A stretch of 64,000 nt of DNA. Origin: Saccharopolyspora dendranthemae. GTDB taxonomy: Bacteria; Actinomycetota; Actinomycetes; Mycobacteriales; Pseudonocardiaceae. Below are positions 49,377 to 57,049 of this stretch, one piece after another (within the stretch, counting starts at the first letter, position 1; the number at the start of each line of letters is the position of its first letter). The stretch is taken from positions 310,001-374,000 of the forward strand of contig NZ_VIWX01000005.1 in the NCBI RefSeq assembly GCF_007829955.1, given 5' to 3'. Under the pieces are notes generated by a model. It saw nothing but the letters and a program-made list of their open reading frames with translations. It did not search any database and was not told the origin of the DNA. Position numbers and translations under genes: made by a program.

Positions 49377-50020
49377 GCGAGGCCGGCGTCGTGGGTGACG
49401 ATGGCGACCTGAGTCCGGTTGACGGCGTCCAGCTTCTGCATGATCCGTCCGATGTGGACCTTGACGGTGGACTGGCTCATGTACAGGTCGGCGGCGATCT
49501 CGGCGTTGCTGGAACCCTGCGCGACGGCCACGGCCACCTCGCGCTCGCGGGCGGTGAGCTGGTCCATCTTGGACTTCGCCGACTGAGCGGCACCGCCCCC
49601 GGAGGAGAAGGTGGTCAGCAGCTTCCGGGTGATCCGCGGCGAGAGCATCGCCTCACCACCGGCGAGGGTGTGCACGGCGGCGACCAGGTCGCGCGGCCGG
49701 GTGTCCTTGAGCAAGAACCCTGCCGCCCCGTTCTGCAGCGCTTCGTGCACGTACTCGTCGACGTCGAAGGTCGTCAGCACTCCGACGGCGGGCGGATCGG
49801 GCAGCGCCGCGAGCCGCTTGGTCACTTCCAGCCCGCCGACCCCGGGCATCTGGATGTCGGTGAGCACCACGTGCGGCGCGAACCGGGACACCAGCTCCAC
49901 GACCGGCGCACCGTTGGCGGCCTCGGCCACCACCTCGATCTCCGGATCGGCCTCCAGGATCATCCTGATCCCGGACCGCACCAGGTCCTCGTCATCGACC
50001 AGAACGACCTTGACGCTCAC
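49373..50020 (-). CDS. Response regulator, NarL/FixJ family, unpaired
   Basis: 215 residues from GTG 50020. Receiver domain with VVLVDDEDLVRSG, phospho-acceptor Asp in VVLTDIQMPG and Lys in FLLKDTRP. LuxR-type DNA-binding end LTAREREVAVAVAQGSSNAE with SQSTVKVHIGRIMQKLDAVN. No kinase gene is adjacent. Two kinases of the matching class lacking regulators lie at 42993 and 45894, about 2.3 kb and 5 kb away on the same strand, so it may serve one or both. Confidence 0.9.
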   Translation of the reverse strand: MSVKVVLVDDEDLVRSGIRMILEADPEIEVVAEAANGAPVVELVSRFAPHVVLTDIQMPGVGGLEVTKRLAALPDPPAVGVLTTFDVDEYVHEALQNGAAGFLLKDTRPRDLVAAVHTLAGGEAMLSPRITRKLLTTFSSGGGAAQSAKSKMDQLTAREREVAVAVAQGSSNAEIAADLYMSQSTVKVHIGRIMQKLDAVNRTQVAIVTHDAGLA

Positions 50021-50147
50021 CGAACACCCCACCCGAACCTCGACGAAAACCGCCATCCCACGGTATACCGCCCTCCACCCACCACGCGTCCACCTTCACC
50101 ATGAACCCGGCAGCCGCTGGCACTCAGCTCCGCCAGAACCACGTTGA

Positions 50148-50357
50148 TCAGCGGTAGACCCGGCTCCCGTCCACCACCGGGCCAGGATCTTGACCGCCCG
50201 GGCCGCGCAAGGCGAGGGCCAGGTTGTCCAGGTAGGACGCCAATCGTTCCCGGTCTTCGATCCCGTAGTGACCGGCTTCCAAGTCGTCCACGGCCAACCC
50301 GAGCGACATGATCACTCCGCGCGTCATGGCCCCCAGCCGGCACAGGTCCCCTGTCAC
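50148..50357 (-). CDS. Small helical protein, second gene of XRE-linked pair
   Basis: 69 residues from GTG 50357, which overlaps the stop of the upstream small gene (GTGA). Content CRLGAMTRGVIMSLGLAVDD and GIEDRERLASYLDNLALALR is mainly helical; no known family. Such short proteins are common next to XRE regulators in actinomycetes, but function is not known. Support is the coupling and the coding-like composition. Confidence 0.6.
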   Translation of the reverse strand: MTGDLCRLGAMTRGVIMSLGLAVDDLEAGHYGIEDRERLASYLDNLALALRGPGGQDPGPVVDGSRVYR

Positions 50358-50590
50358 CGTTGCCCCGCTCGCAGCGCTTCGAACGTGGGCGCACCGGCCA
50401 CCAGGCGGTAGCAGGACGGGCAGGTCGGCAGCAGCCACGCCACCTCGTCGAGGTCGACGATGACCCGCTCTCCGCAGTGAGCAATGGTCGTCACGCCGTC
50501 CGCGGCACCAGCAGGGATGACATGTCGAGCCTCGTACCCCGGCATCCAGCACCAAGCGCGCTCCGGTGGGTTCGCAGAAACTTCCTTCAT
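50354..50590 (-). CDS. Small zinc-ribbon-like protein, divergent from XRE regulator
   Basis: About 78 residues from ATG 50590; upstream in-frame ATGs make the start uncertain. The order is WCWMPGYEARHVIPAG, TTIAHCGERVIVDLDEVAWL, then LPTCPSCYRLVAG. Together C-x-H, HCG and CPSC look like a zinc-ribbon of the type found in small actinomycete proteins encoded beside XRE regulators. Translationally coupled to the gene at 50148-50357. Confidence 0.6.
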   Translation of the reverse strand: MKEVSANPPERAWCWMPGYEARHVIPAGAADGVTTIAHCGERVIVDLDEVAWLLPTCPSCYRLVAGAPTFEALRAGQR

Positions 50591-50777
50591 CTCCCCAGAT
50601 CCCTTCATGTGGTTCATCAGCGCTTGAATGTTGCTGTGTGAAGTCGACATGTAACGCTGTGGAGTCGACGTGGGGGATGGTGTGGAGGAAACTCCCACAC
50701 CTGGCAGCGTCCTTTTGCTGCTTGAGATGGCTACGCTGTGGATCGAATTGGATACGTGCCGGCCTCTGGAGATCTTC

Positions 50778-52154
50778 ATGGCCCGTATGCCAGAAGCAGT
50801 GCGCGAGCTGCGTCGAGGCTTGGGCGCGACGCTTCGCGGATTCCGCGAGTCCTCGCCACTCGACCAAGCCGCTATTGGGCGGATCACCTCGTACTCCCGC
50901 ACCTCGATCTCCCACATCGAGTCGGGCAGGCAGTTCCCCGAACGAGAGTTCTGGAGAGTCGCTGATCAGGCCCTCAATGCGAACGGGGTGCTTCTAGAGC
51001 GCTTCGACAACGTCGTCGAGCGGGAGAAGCAGATCAGGATTGCCGAGCTTCGAGGTGGCCAGGTACGAAGGGACGACGACACCCCACCAGAGCCGCGGTT
51101 TTCGGGCCCGCCCCACGACGAGGATTGGCATGACGACGTGAATCGCCGCGAAGTTCTTCGATTGGTGGCGGTCACAGGCAGTTTGCTGGCGATCCCTTCC
51201 ATCGACGCCGATCGAGTCCTGCACGCTGCCGAACGTCCTCGACGTCTCGACTCCGCGACCGTGGATGCCTACTCCCACCTGAACGCGAATCTGTGGGCGA
51301 GATTCGGTGAGTCGCGGTCCAAACGTGACGTCCTCCCGGTCGTGAGACATCAGCTCGATGTCCTGCGCAGCAGCTTGAACGAGCCACAGGCCGTCGCTGT
51401 GCAGCAGCGACTGTGCGCACTCGCCGCCGACCTGTTCCAACTCTGCGGAGAAGTCTTCTTCGACGTGGGCAGCTACGCGGCGGCAGCTCAGTGCTATGCC
51501 GAAGCCGCGCACGCGAGCAAGGAAGCACGCCAGCCGGATCTCTGGGCGTGCGCGATGACTCGCCACGCCTTCATCAGCATTTACGAGCACCAGTATCGGC
51601 GTGCGGTTCCACTGCTCGACGGGGCAGCGCAACTGGCTCTCCGAGGAGACCCGACCAGGACGACCCGTTACTGGGTCGCGGCCGTGCGTGCGCAGACCAG
51701 TGCGGGGCTTGGGGATCTGCCGTCTTGTCAGCGGTCGTTGGGCGAGGCGGAGCGAGTCGCTGACCTGACAGACAGGGCTCCTTCGACCGGTTGGCTCCGT
51801 TTTGAAGGGGCGCGGCTCGACGAGGAGCGCACTTCGTGCTTCGTGAAGCTGCGTCGTCCGGAGTTGGCGGAACCCGCGCTCAACAAGGCACTGGGACAAG
51901 CGACGTCAGCACGCCGCCGCGGGAGCGTGCTCGTTGATCTCGCGACCGTGGGTGCTCAGCGCGGTGATGTCGATCAGCTGGTGCTGAACGGAGCTGCGGC
52001 GGTTGACAGCGCGAGGCGCACGTCATCGGTCGGATATCTTGGCCGAAAACTGGGGGATCTTCAGGCGCAACTTATGCCGTACGTGGGTGATCGGCACGTT
52101 CGCTACCTGGATTCGCAGATCAGAGATGTCGTGTCCGTGGCAAGTTCCCAATGA
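50778..52154 (+). CDS. XRE family regulator with TPR-like C-terminal region
   Basis: 458 residues from ATG 50778, chosen for GGAGA 6 bases upstream; the frame is open from 50670. Helix-turn-helix at about residues 15-70: GATLRGFRESSPLDQAAIGR, then YSRTSISHIESGRQFPEREF. A linker follows, and a C-terminal 330-residue helical region with repeated motifs such as DVGSYAAAAQCYAEAAHASK and QPDLWACAMTRHAFISIYEH fits tetratricopeptide repeats. Likely binds a signal peptide or partner protein. A small protein gene and an ABC ATPase gene follow on the same strand. Confidence 0.85.
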   Translation: MARMPEAVRELRRGLGATLRGFRESSPLDQAAIGRITSYSRTSISHIESGRQFPEREFWRVADQALNANGVLLERFDNVVEREKQIRIAELRGGQVRRDDDTPPEPRFSGPPHDEDWHDDVNRREVLRLVAVTGSLLAIPSIDADRVLHAAERPRRLDSATVDAYSHLNANLWARFGESRSKRDVLPVVRHQLDVLRSSLNEPQAVAVQQRLCALAADLFQLCGEVFFDVGSYAAAAQCYAEAAHASKEARQPDLWACAMTRHAFISIYEHQYRRAVPLLDGAAQLALRGDPTRTTRYWVAAVRAQTSAGLGDLPSCQRSLGEAERVADLTDRAPSTGWLRFEGARLDEERTSCFVKLRRPELAEPALNKALGQATSARRRGSVLVDLATVGAQRGDVDQLVLNGAAAVDSARRTSSVGYLGRKLGDLQAQLMPYVGDRHVRYLDSQIRDVVSVASSQ

Positions 52155-52165
52155 GGAGGGGTTCA

Positions 52166-52540
52166 GTGTCCGAGGTGAAGGGGCGAATCTTCCGCGAAGC
52201 GTGGATCGCCGGTGTGAACGCGCACTACCCAGGGGATCCGAAGCCCGGATACATCGCCCCGTGGGAGGAGACGCCCGACTGGGAACGCGCCAGTGCGTCG
52301 GCCGTATACCAGCAGGTGCAGGACTTCATCGAAGCCACGGAGGGCAAGGCTTCGAAGCTCACTCGTGAGCAGAAGGGGCGATTCGTGGCTCTGTGCTGGA
52401 CGGGGCAGATCTTCCGGCACTTCCCCGACCCCAAACCGGCCTACGTCGCGGACTGGGCGGACATGCCCGAATGGCAGCGCGAAACCGACTCGGACATCTT
52501 CGAACGCATTGACAGCGAACTAGTCCGAGACACGAAATAG
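52166..52540 (+). CDS. Conserved actinomycete-type small protein, unknown function
   Basis: 124 residues from GTG 52166 with GAGGAGGGG upstream, 12 bases after the XRE stop. Contains an internal duplication: HYPGDPKPGYIAPWEETPDW and HFPDPKPAYVADWADMPEWQ share the pattern H-[YF]-P-x-P-K-P-x-Y-[IV]-A-x-W-x-x-[MT]-P-x-W, each followed by an acidic helix. The pattern suggests a small repeated domain binding a common ligand. I do not know its function; cotranscription with the XRE regulator is very likely. Confidence 0.75.
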   Translation: MSEVKGRIFREAWIAGVNAHYPGDPKPGYIAPWEETPDWERASASAVYQQVQDFIEATEGKASKLTREQKGRFVALCWTGQIFRHFPDPKPAYVADWADMPEWQRETDSDIFERIDSELVRDTK

Positions 52541-52548
52541 GAGGCCCT

Positions 52549-53310
52549 GTGGCTGATGGTGGGGGAGGGCCGGTGGCCGAGGCGCGGGGGTTGACCGTGC
52601 ACGTCGACACCGGCCGGTGGAGCGAGACGGTGATCGAGTCGGTGGATCTGGCCGTGCCGGCGGGTCGGGTCACGGCGCTGCTCGGTGAGTCGGGTTGCGG
52701 GAAGTCCATGCTGGCGGCGGCTCTGACCGGGCACCTGCCCGCGGTCGCGAGCACCAAGGGAGACGTGCTCGTCAACGGCGTGCCCGTGACCGAGGAGCCG
52801 GAGTGGCGGCGGTTGCGCGTGAACACCGTCGGCTACCTGCCGCAATCCGGGGTCACGGCGTTCCACGCGGAGGCCGATGTGGCTTCGCAGCTGCGCAAGA
52901 CCTACGAGCTGCGCGGGGTGCTCGGCGTCGAGGAGGCGTGCGCGTCCGCCCTGTACCCGGACGACGTGCGGCACCTGCTCCCCGGCCAGCACTCCAGCGG
53001 GCAGGTCCAGCGGGCCGCGCTCGCCGCTGCGCTGATTCCCGCGCCGACGCTGCTGGTCGTGGACGAGCCGACCGCTTCGCTCGACACCGCCACCGCTCGC
53101 GCGGTGTGGGCCACCCTGCGCAGGTGCGCCGACGCGGGCACCGCCGTGCTCGCCATCAGCCACGACGTCAACCACCTCATCGACCTCGACATCGCCGACG
53201 AGATGGTGTTCATGCGCGAGGGCCGAGTCGCCGCCGCGGGGACGCCGGACGAGATGTGCGAACGCGACGACCCCTACCTGCGCGGGTTCTTCAACCCGCT
53301 CGGCCGGTGA
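52549..53310 (+). CDS. ABC ATPase, oligopeptide-transporter (DppD/OppD) type, orphan
   Basis: 253 residues, AGGAGG before GTG 52549; GTG 52573 is an alternative. Walker A TALLGESGCGKSMLAAAL, a diverged signature QHSSGQVQRAALAAALI and Walker B LLVVDEPTASLDTA with switch His in AISHDVNHL. The profile is that of dipeptide/nickel-type ATPases, shortened at the C-terminus (no full oligopeptide C-terminal region). No permease or binding-protein gene is nearby, and it is 8 bases after the small protein gene, so it is tied to the XRE unit rather than to a transporter. Confidence 0.85.
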   Translation: MADGGGGPVAEARGLTVHVDTGRWSETVIESVDLAVPAGRVTALLGESGCGKSMLAAALTGHLPAVASTKGDVLVNGVPVTEEPEWRRLRVNTVGYLPQSGVTAFHAEADVASQLRKTYELRGVLGVEEACASALYPDDVRHLLPGQHSSGQVQRAALAAALIPAPTLLVVDEPTASLDTATARAVWATLRRCADAGTAVLAISHDVNHLIDLDIADEMVFMREGRVAAAGTPDEMCERDDPYLRGFFNPLGR

Positions 53311-53319
53311 CGGGCGCGG

Positions 53320-54492
53320 TCACTGCACGAGGTCGAGGAATTCCCAGCGGGCGCCCGGTTGTGCTCCGCTGAGCCACTTCCCGCAGTTCTGCAGGACCAC
53401 CTGGCTGGAAGTGATGTGCTGGGAGCCGGTTCCGAGGTCGCGCAGGAACCGGTCGATCGGCCCCCTGCGGATGGCCGCTGTGCCGGCCCACTGGTGCACC
53501 GTCCGGCCGACCTCCTGCGCGCTGCGCGTGGCGTTGCCGAGCGCGAGCCGGATCAGCGTGTCCTGCTCGGTGGTCTGCGTGTCGCTCGCCGCCAAGGTGT
53601 TCTCGACGTCGGCCCAGACCTGCTCCGCCCAGGCGCCCGCCGAGCGCAGCGCGGCTTCGGCGGTCGCGTACTCCGCGTGGAACTGAGCGGTGTCGACCGC
53701 TGCGCCTCGCGTGCCGGACTTGACCGCTGCCACCGCTTTCAGCTCGTCGAGCAGCCGCCGGCCGACGCCGAGCGCCCAGCCCGTGTGACCGATCGCGGCC
53801 ATGTTGACCAGGCCGACGCGGTACATCGCGCCGCCGTTGACGGGGGTGCTGGTCGTCGCGAGGTAGGTGTTCTCGCGCGGGACGAACACGTCGGTGCAGT
53901 GGTAGTCGATGCTGGTCGTGGCGCGCAGACCGAGCACGTCCCAGTTGTCGGCCAGCTCCACCTGCGCCTTCGGCATCGCCAGCACCCGGCCTTCGCCGCT
54001 GCCCTGGACGAGGATCAGGCTGTGCACGTGGGTGGCCAGCGCCATTCCCGAGGCGAACTGCCAGCTCCCGCTCACCCGGTAGCCGCCCTCGACCGGGATC
54101 GCCTCGCCCGGCCGGGTTCCGTGCCCGGCCAGCAGGGCGTGGTCGCCACCGGCGACGTCGGGGAACAGCGCGTCCGCCGCGTCGGCGTCGAGGTACGCCG
54201 CGGTGGTGCCGGTGATGTGCTGCAGAGCCATCATCGTCCAGCCCGCTGCGGCATCGTGATAGCTGATCCGCTCGCTCATGGCCGTCAGCTGCCGCGGAGC
54301 GAACTCGAGGCCGCCGAGGCTCGCGGGCAGCGAGGCGCGGACCGCGCCCGCCTCCAGCAGGCCTCGCGCGACGTCCTCGTTCAGGCTCCCGCGCTCGTCG
54401 GCCGTCTCCGCGCTCGCGTTCATCAGCTCGCCGAGCGCGTCGACGCGCTCGAGCACCGCCGGAAGCTCCGGGCTGATGTGCAGGTCCCCCAT
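53320..54492 (-). CDS. Acyl-CoA dehydrogenase-like flavoprotein (monooxygenase-type)
   Basis: 390 residues, GAGGAGG before the ATG. Three-domain acyl-CoA dehydrogenase fold: LLEAGAVRASLPASLGGLEF, then VEGGYRVSGSWQFASGMALA, WDVLGLRATTSIDYHCTDVF and the C-terminal VGRTVHQWAGTAAIRRGPID. The C-terminus resembles the Acyl-CoA_dh_2 group, which includes FMNH2-dependent hydroxylases such as HsaA/HpaB-like C1/C2 monooxygenases. A reductase partner is not nearby, so the substrate and exact reaction are open. Confidence 0.88.
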   Translation of the reverse strand: MGDLHISPELPAVLERVDALGELMNASAETADERGSLNEDVARGLLEAGAVRASLPASLGGLEFAPRQLTAMSERISYHDAAAGWTMMALQHITGTTAAYLDADAADALFPDVAGGDHALLAGHGTRPGEAIPVEGGYRVSGSWQFASGMALATHVHSLILVQGSGEGRVLAMPKAQVELADNWDVLGLRATTSIDYHCTDVFVPRENTYLATTSTPVNGGAMYRVGLVNMAAIGHTGWALGVGRRLLDELKAVAAVKSGTRGAAVDTAQFHAEYATAEAALRSAGAWAEQVWADVENTLAASDTQTTEQDTLIRLALGNATRSAQEVGRTVHQWAGTAAIRRGPIDRFLRDLGTGSQHITSSQVVLQNCGKWLSGAQPGARWEFLDLVQ

Positions 54493-54589
54493 GTGCGTTC
54501 CTCCTCGATCCGCGGTCGGCACGCGGACCAACCTAGATGAGTCGGACCGCCGCAGTACCGTCGTCGGTGAAGACGAGCGGGAGGCGGAC

Positions 54590-55255
54590 ATGACCGGCAC
54601 GACCGTGACCGAGGTGATGGCCGAGCTGGCCGCCCTCGAAGACCCCAAGGTTCGCGCGGTGAACGAGAAGCACGGCGACGATCACGGCGTGAACCTCGGG
54701 AAGCTGCGCGCCCTGGCCAAGCAGCTCAAGACCCAGCAGGAACTCGCGCGCGAACTGTGGGCGACCCGAGACACGGCCGCGAGGCTGCTGGCGCTGCTGA
54801 TCTGCCGCCCGAAGGCCTTCGACCGCGACGAGCTGGACACCATGCTGCGCGAAGCCCGCCGGCCCAAGGTCCACGACTGGCTCGTCAACTACGCGGTCAA
54901 GAAGAACCCGCACGCCGAGGAGCTGCGCACGGCGTGGAGCGCCGACCCGGACCCGGTGGTCGCGAGCGCGGGGTGGGCCCTGACCGCCGAACGCGTGACG
55001 AAGAAGCCGGACGGCCTCGACCTGGCGGGTCTGCTCGACGTCATCGAGGCGGAGATGAAGGACGTGCCGGACCGCCTGCAGTGGGCCATGAACACGTGCC
55101 TGGCCCAGATCGGGATCCACCACCCCGAACACCGCTCGCGCGCGATCGGCATCGGTGAACGCCTGCGCGTGCTGGAGGACTACCCGACGTCGCCCGGCTG
55201 CACCTCGCCGTACGCACCGACCTGGATCGCCGAGATGGTCCGCCGCGCGAGCTGA
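54590..55255 (+). CDS. DNA alkylation repair protein, AlkD-like HEAT repeats
   Basis: 221 residues. Helical repeats: VTEVMAELAALEDPKVRAVN, HGVNLGKLRALAKQLKTQQE, LARELWATRDTAARLLALLI and KVHDWLVNYAVKKNPHAEEL, with the late LQWAMNTCLAQIGIHHPEHR. This matches the AlkC/AlkD HEAT-repeat glycosylase superfamily, which removes alkylated bases. The N-terminal MxExGxxxN element (VRAVNEKHGDDHGVNLG) is similar to uncharacterised AlkD-like actinobacterial proteins; catalytic residues cannot be assigned securely. Confidence 0.82.
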   Translation: MTGTTVTEVMAELAALEDPKVRAVNEKHGDDHGVNLGKLRALAKQLKTQQELARELWATRDTAARLLALLICRPKAFDRDELDTMLREARRPKVHDWLVNYAVKKNPHAEELRTAWSADPDPVVASAGWALTAERVTKKPDGLDLAGLLDVIEAEMKDVPDRLQWAMNTCLAQIGIHHPEHRSRAIGIGERLRVLEDYPTSPGCTSPYAPTWIAEMVRRAS

Positions 55256-55258
55256 GCG

Positions 55259-55981
55259 TCACTCAGCGCCGTCCTGCTCCAGGATCGCGTAGACCCGCTG
55301 CAGGACGGTGATCTGCGCCCGGTTGTAGAGCTCGGCCACCGCGTGGGCCATCGTGCTCTCCGCCAACTCCCTGCCTCGCGGTGAGTTCGCCGCGGGATTC
55401 ACCAAGCGCGGATGCCGCTGCCGATTCCTGCGGACCACCGGTGCCATGCGCTCGGCGAGCTGGTCGAGCGCGGCGTCATCGGCATCCGCGGGCAGGAGCT
55501 CGAACTCCATGTCGGTCTCTTCCGGTTCTGCCAGCATCTCGCGGAACTCCGCGAGGTCCGACTCGCTGAAGATCGTCGAGTAGACCGCCAGCATCGACCG
55601 CTGCGTGTCGGTGAACTCCCCGGAGATCGGAGCGAAGTCGGTCGGCACGTCCGGTCGCGCGTCGTGGCGCCTGATCACCGCCAGTTCCGACCGAATCCGC
55701 GTCAACCGGTCGATCGTCTCCTCCAGCTCGGCGTCGAGCGCGCTGATCGCCTCGTCGGGTTCGGCGTCGGCGCGCAGGAGCGAGGCGATCTGCGACAAGG
55801 GGAGCCCGAGGTCGCTCAAGCGCTTGATCTGCACCAGCCGGATCAGGTGCGACACCCCGTACTGCTTGTACCCGTTGGACGTGCGTTCGGGCACGTCGAG
55901 GAGACCGATCTCGTGGTAGTGCCGGACGGCCTTCACCGTCGTGTTCGTGAGATCGGCGATCTCACGGGTGCTCCACGCCAT
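55259..55981 (-). CDS. MerR family transcriptional regulator
   Basis: 240 residues from ATG 55981 (GAGGAGCGG upstream). N-terminal MerR DNA-binding region WSTREIADLTNTTVKAVRHY, then HEIGLLDVPERTSNGYKQYG, a dimerisation coiled coil about residues 80-115 and a 120-residue effector domain without an obvious metal-binding Cys set. The membrane protein gene upstream on the same strand has a MerR-type promoter with a 19-bp spacer, so it is the probable target. Confidence 0.9.
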   Translation of the reverse strand: MAWSTREIADLTNTTVKAVRHYHEIGLLDVPERTSNGYKQYGVSHLIRLVQIKRLSDLGLPLSQIASLLRADAEPDEAISALDAELEETIDRLTRIRSELAVIRRHDARPDVPTDFAPISGEFTDTQRSMLAVYSTIFSESDLAEFREMLAEPEETDMEFELLPADADDAALDQLAERMAPVVRRNRQRHPRLVNPAANSPRGRELAESTMAHAVAELYNRAQITVLQRVYAILEQDGAE

Positions 55982-56060
55982 CGCCCGCTCCTCGTTCCTC
56001 GTCAACGTGAGACTGCCACCTGGCCGGGGTCGCTGCAGCCGCCCCGGCCGAGCAGCGCGA

Positions 56061-56750
56061 TCAGGGCGCGAACAGCAGGGGGACCAGGTAAATGATCTCG
56101 AAGGCCTCGTAGATCGCGCCCACGACGAACAGCACCAGCGCAGGCAAGGTCAGCCACCCGAACTGCTTCAGCCCGCGGACGTAGCCCTGGCGGCGGTTGC
56201 CCGACCCGACGCTCGCCGGGCGCAGCCACGACCGCCCGATGAGGTAGGCGCCGAGCAGCAGCACGGCGTAGGCCTGGAACTCGATGATGACGGTCAGCGA
56301 GTGCGGGATCATGGTCTTCGCCATGGTCTCGTTGATCGGCGCGAGCGTCACACCGGTGGTGAACGCCCAGTACGCGTACACGGCGATGCCGGCGAAGGGC
56401 ACGACCATCGAGGGCAGCAGGATCTTCACGATCCCCACCGTGATCGTGTTGACCAGGAAGATCGTCAGGCTGAACAGCCACATGTTGCCGAGCACCATGC
56501 CCACCAGGTCCGCCGTCCCGTCCTGCGTCAGGGCGTTGCTGCGCGCGGCGGTCAGCTCGGGGAACAGCAAGCCCGCTCCCACACCGACGAGGAACAGGCC
56601 GTAGACGAGCGCGTTGATGGCCAGGTAGGCGCCGAGGTTCGCCCGGATGATCCGGAACGGCTCGCGCAGGAAGCGCTTCCGCCGCTCGGGACGCGGGAAC
56701 TCGTCGGTGTCGATCGACCCGGACGGGGTCCGGTCTGGCGCGGTGGTCAT
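56061..56750 (-). CDS. SpoIIM-like (DUF95) membrane protein
   Basis: 229 residues from ATG 56750 (AGAGGAGCG upstream). After a charged 45-residue head come five to six membrane helices: LGAYLAINALVYGLFLVGVG, WLFSLTIFLVNTITVGIVKI, GIAVYAYWAFTTGVTLAPIN, IPHSLTVIIEFQAYAVLLLG and FGWLTLPALVLFVVGAIYEA. The fold and the I-P-H-x-x-x-E pattern resemble SpoIIM-type proteins, which in non-sporulating bacteria have unknown functions. Controlled by the MerR-type promoter at 56789-56819 and followed by merR. Confidence 0.78.
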   Translation of the reverse strand: MTTAPDRTPSGSIDTDEFPRPERRKRFLREPFRIIRANLGAYLAINALVYGLFLVGVGAGLLFPELTAARSNALTQDGTADLVGMVLGNMWLFSLTIFLVNTITVGIVKILLPSMVVPFAGIAVYAYWAFTTGVTLAPINETMAKTMIPHSLTVIIEFQAYAVLLLGAYLIGRSWLRPASVGSGNRRQGYVRGLKQFGWLTLPALVLFVVGAIYEAFEIIYLVPLLFAP

Positions 56751-56788
56751 CGAGCGCTCCTCTGGGGTCATGGCCGGTGCTCGACACC

Positions 56789-56819
56789 AGTTCAGGCCCT
56801 GCCCCAAGGGCAGGGTCAA
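56789..56819 (-). promoter_or_regulatory. MerR-type promoter with 19-bp spacer and central dyad
   Basis: On the minus strand: -35 TTGACC (56814-56819), -10 TGAACT (56789-56794), spacer exactly 19 bp. The spacer region holds the dyad CCCTGCCC (56797-56804) with GGGCAGGG (56808-56815), perfect 8-bp arms. Over-long 19-bp spacers with a central dyad are the hallmark of promoters activated by MerR proteins through DNA distortion. It lies about 40 bases before the SpoIIM-like start. Confidence 0.88.
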
Positions 56820-56884
56820 GTCACCCGCATCGCCCAACGCCGAGGCGCCCGCCCCAGAGGTGGAGGTTGGGGTGGTCCGGTGGA

Positions 56885-56966
56885 GGCAGTTCCCAGTTTT
56901 AGTCATAACTGAGCGGACATTTCGGGCGCGAAGGGTCCTCGGTTTGGACTAAAACTGGGAACTGCC
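56885..56966. repeat. Dispersed palindromic element R2, intact copy
   Basis: Ends GGCAGTTCCCAGTTTTAGTC (56885-56904) and GACTAAAACTGGGAACTGCC (56947-56966) are perfect 20-bp inverted repeats. The interior (ATAACTGAGCGGACATTTCG...) runs in the inverted orientation relative to copies at 35.1 and 39.8 kb. The outermost bases differ from the other copies but remain paired, so the hairpin is kept. It is upstream of the SpoIIM-like promoter and beyond the 57050 stop. Confidence 0.85.
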
Positions 56967-57049
56967 GAGGTCACGACCCCGCCGCGACCCACCGGCGGCT
57001 GGGTGGGGGTTGCCGGGGTGGTTGCGGCAGCGTAGGTCCGCTTCGGTTG

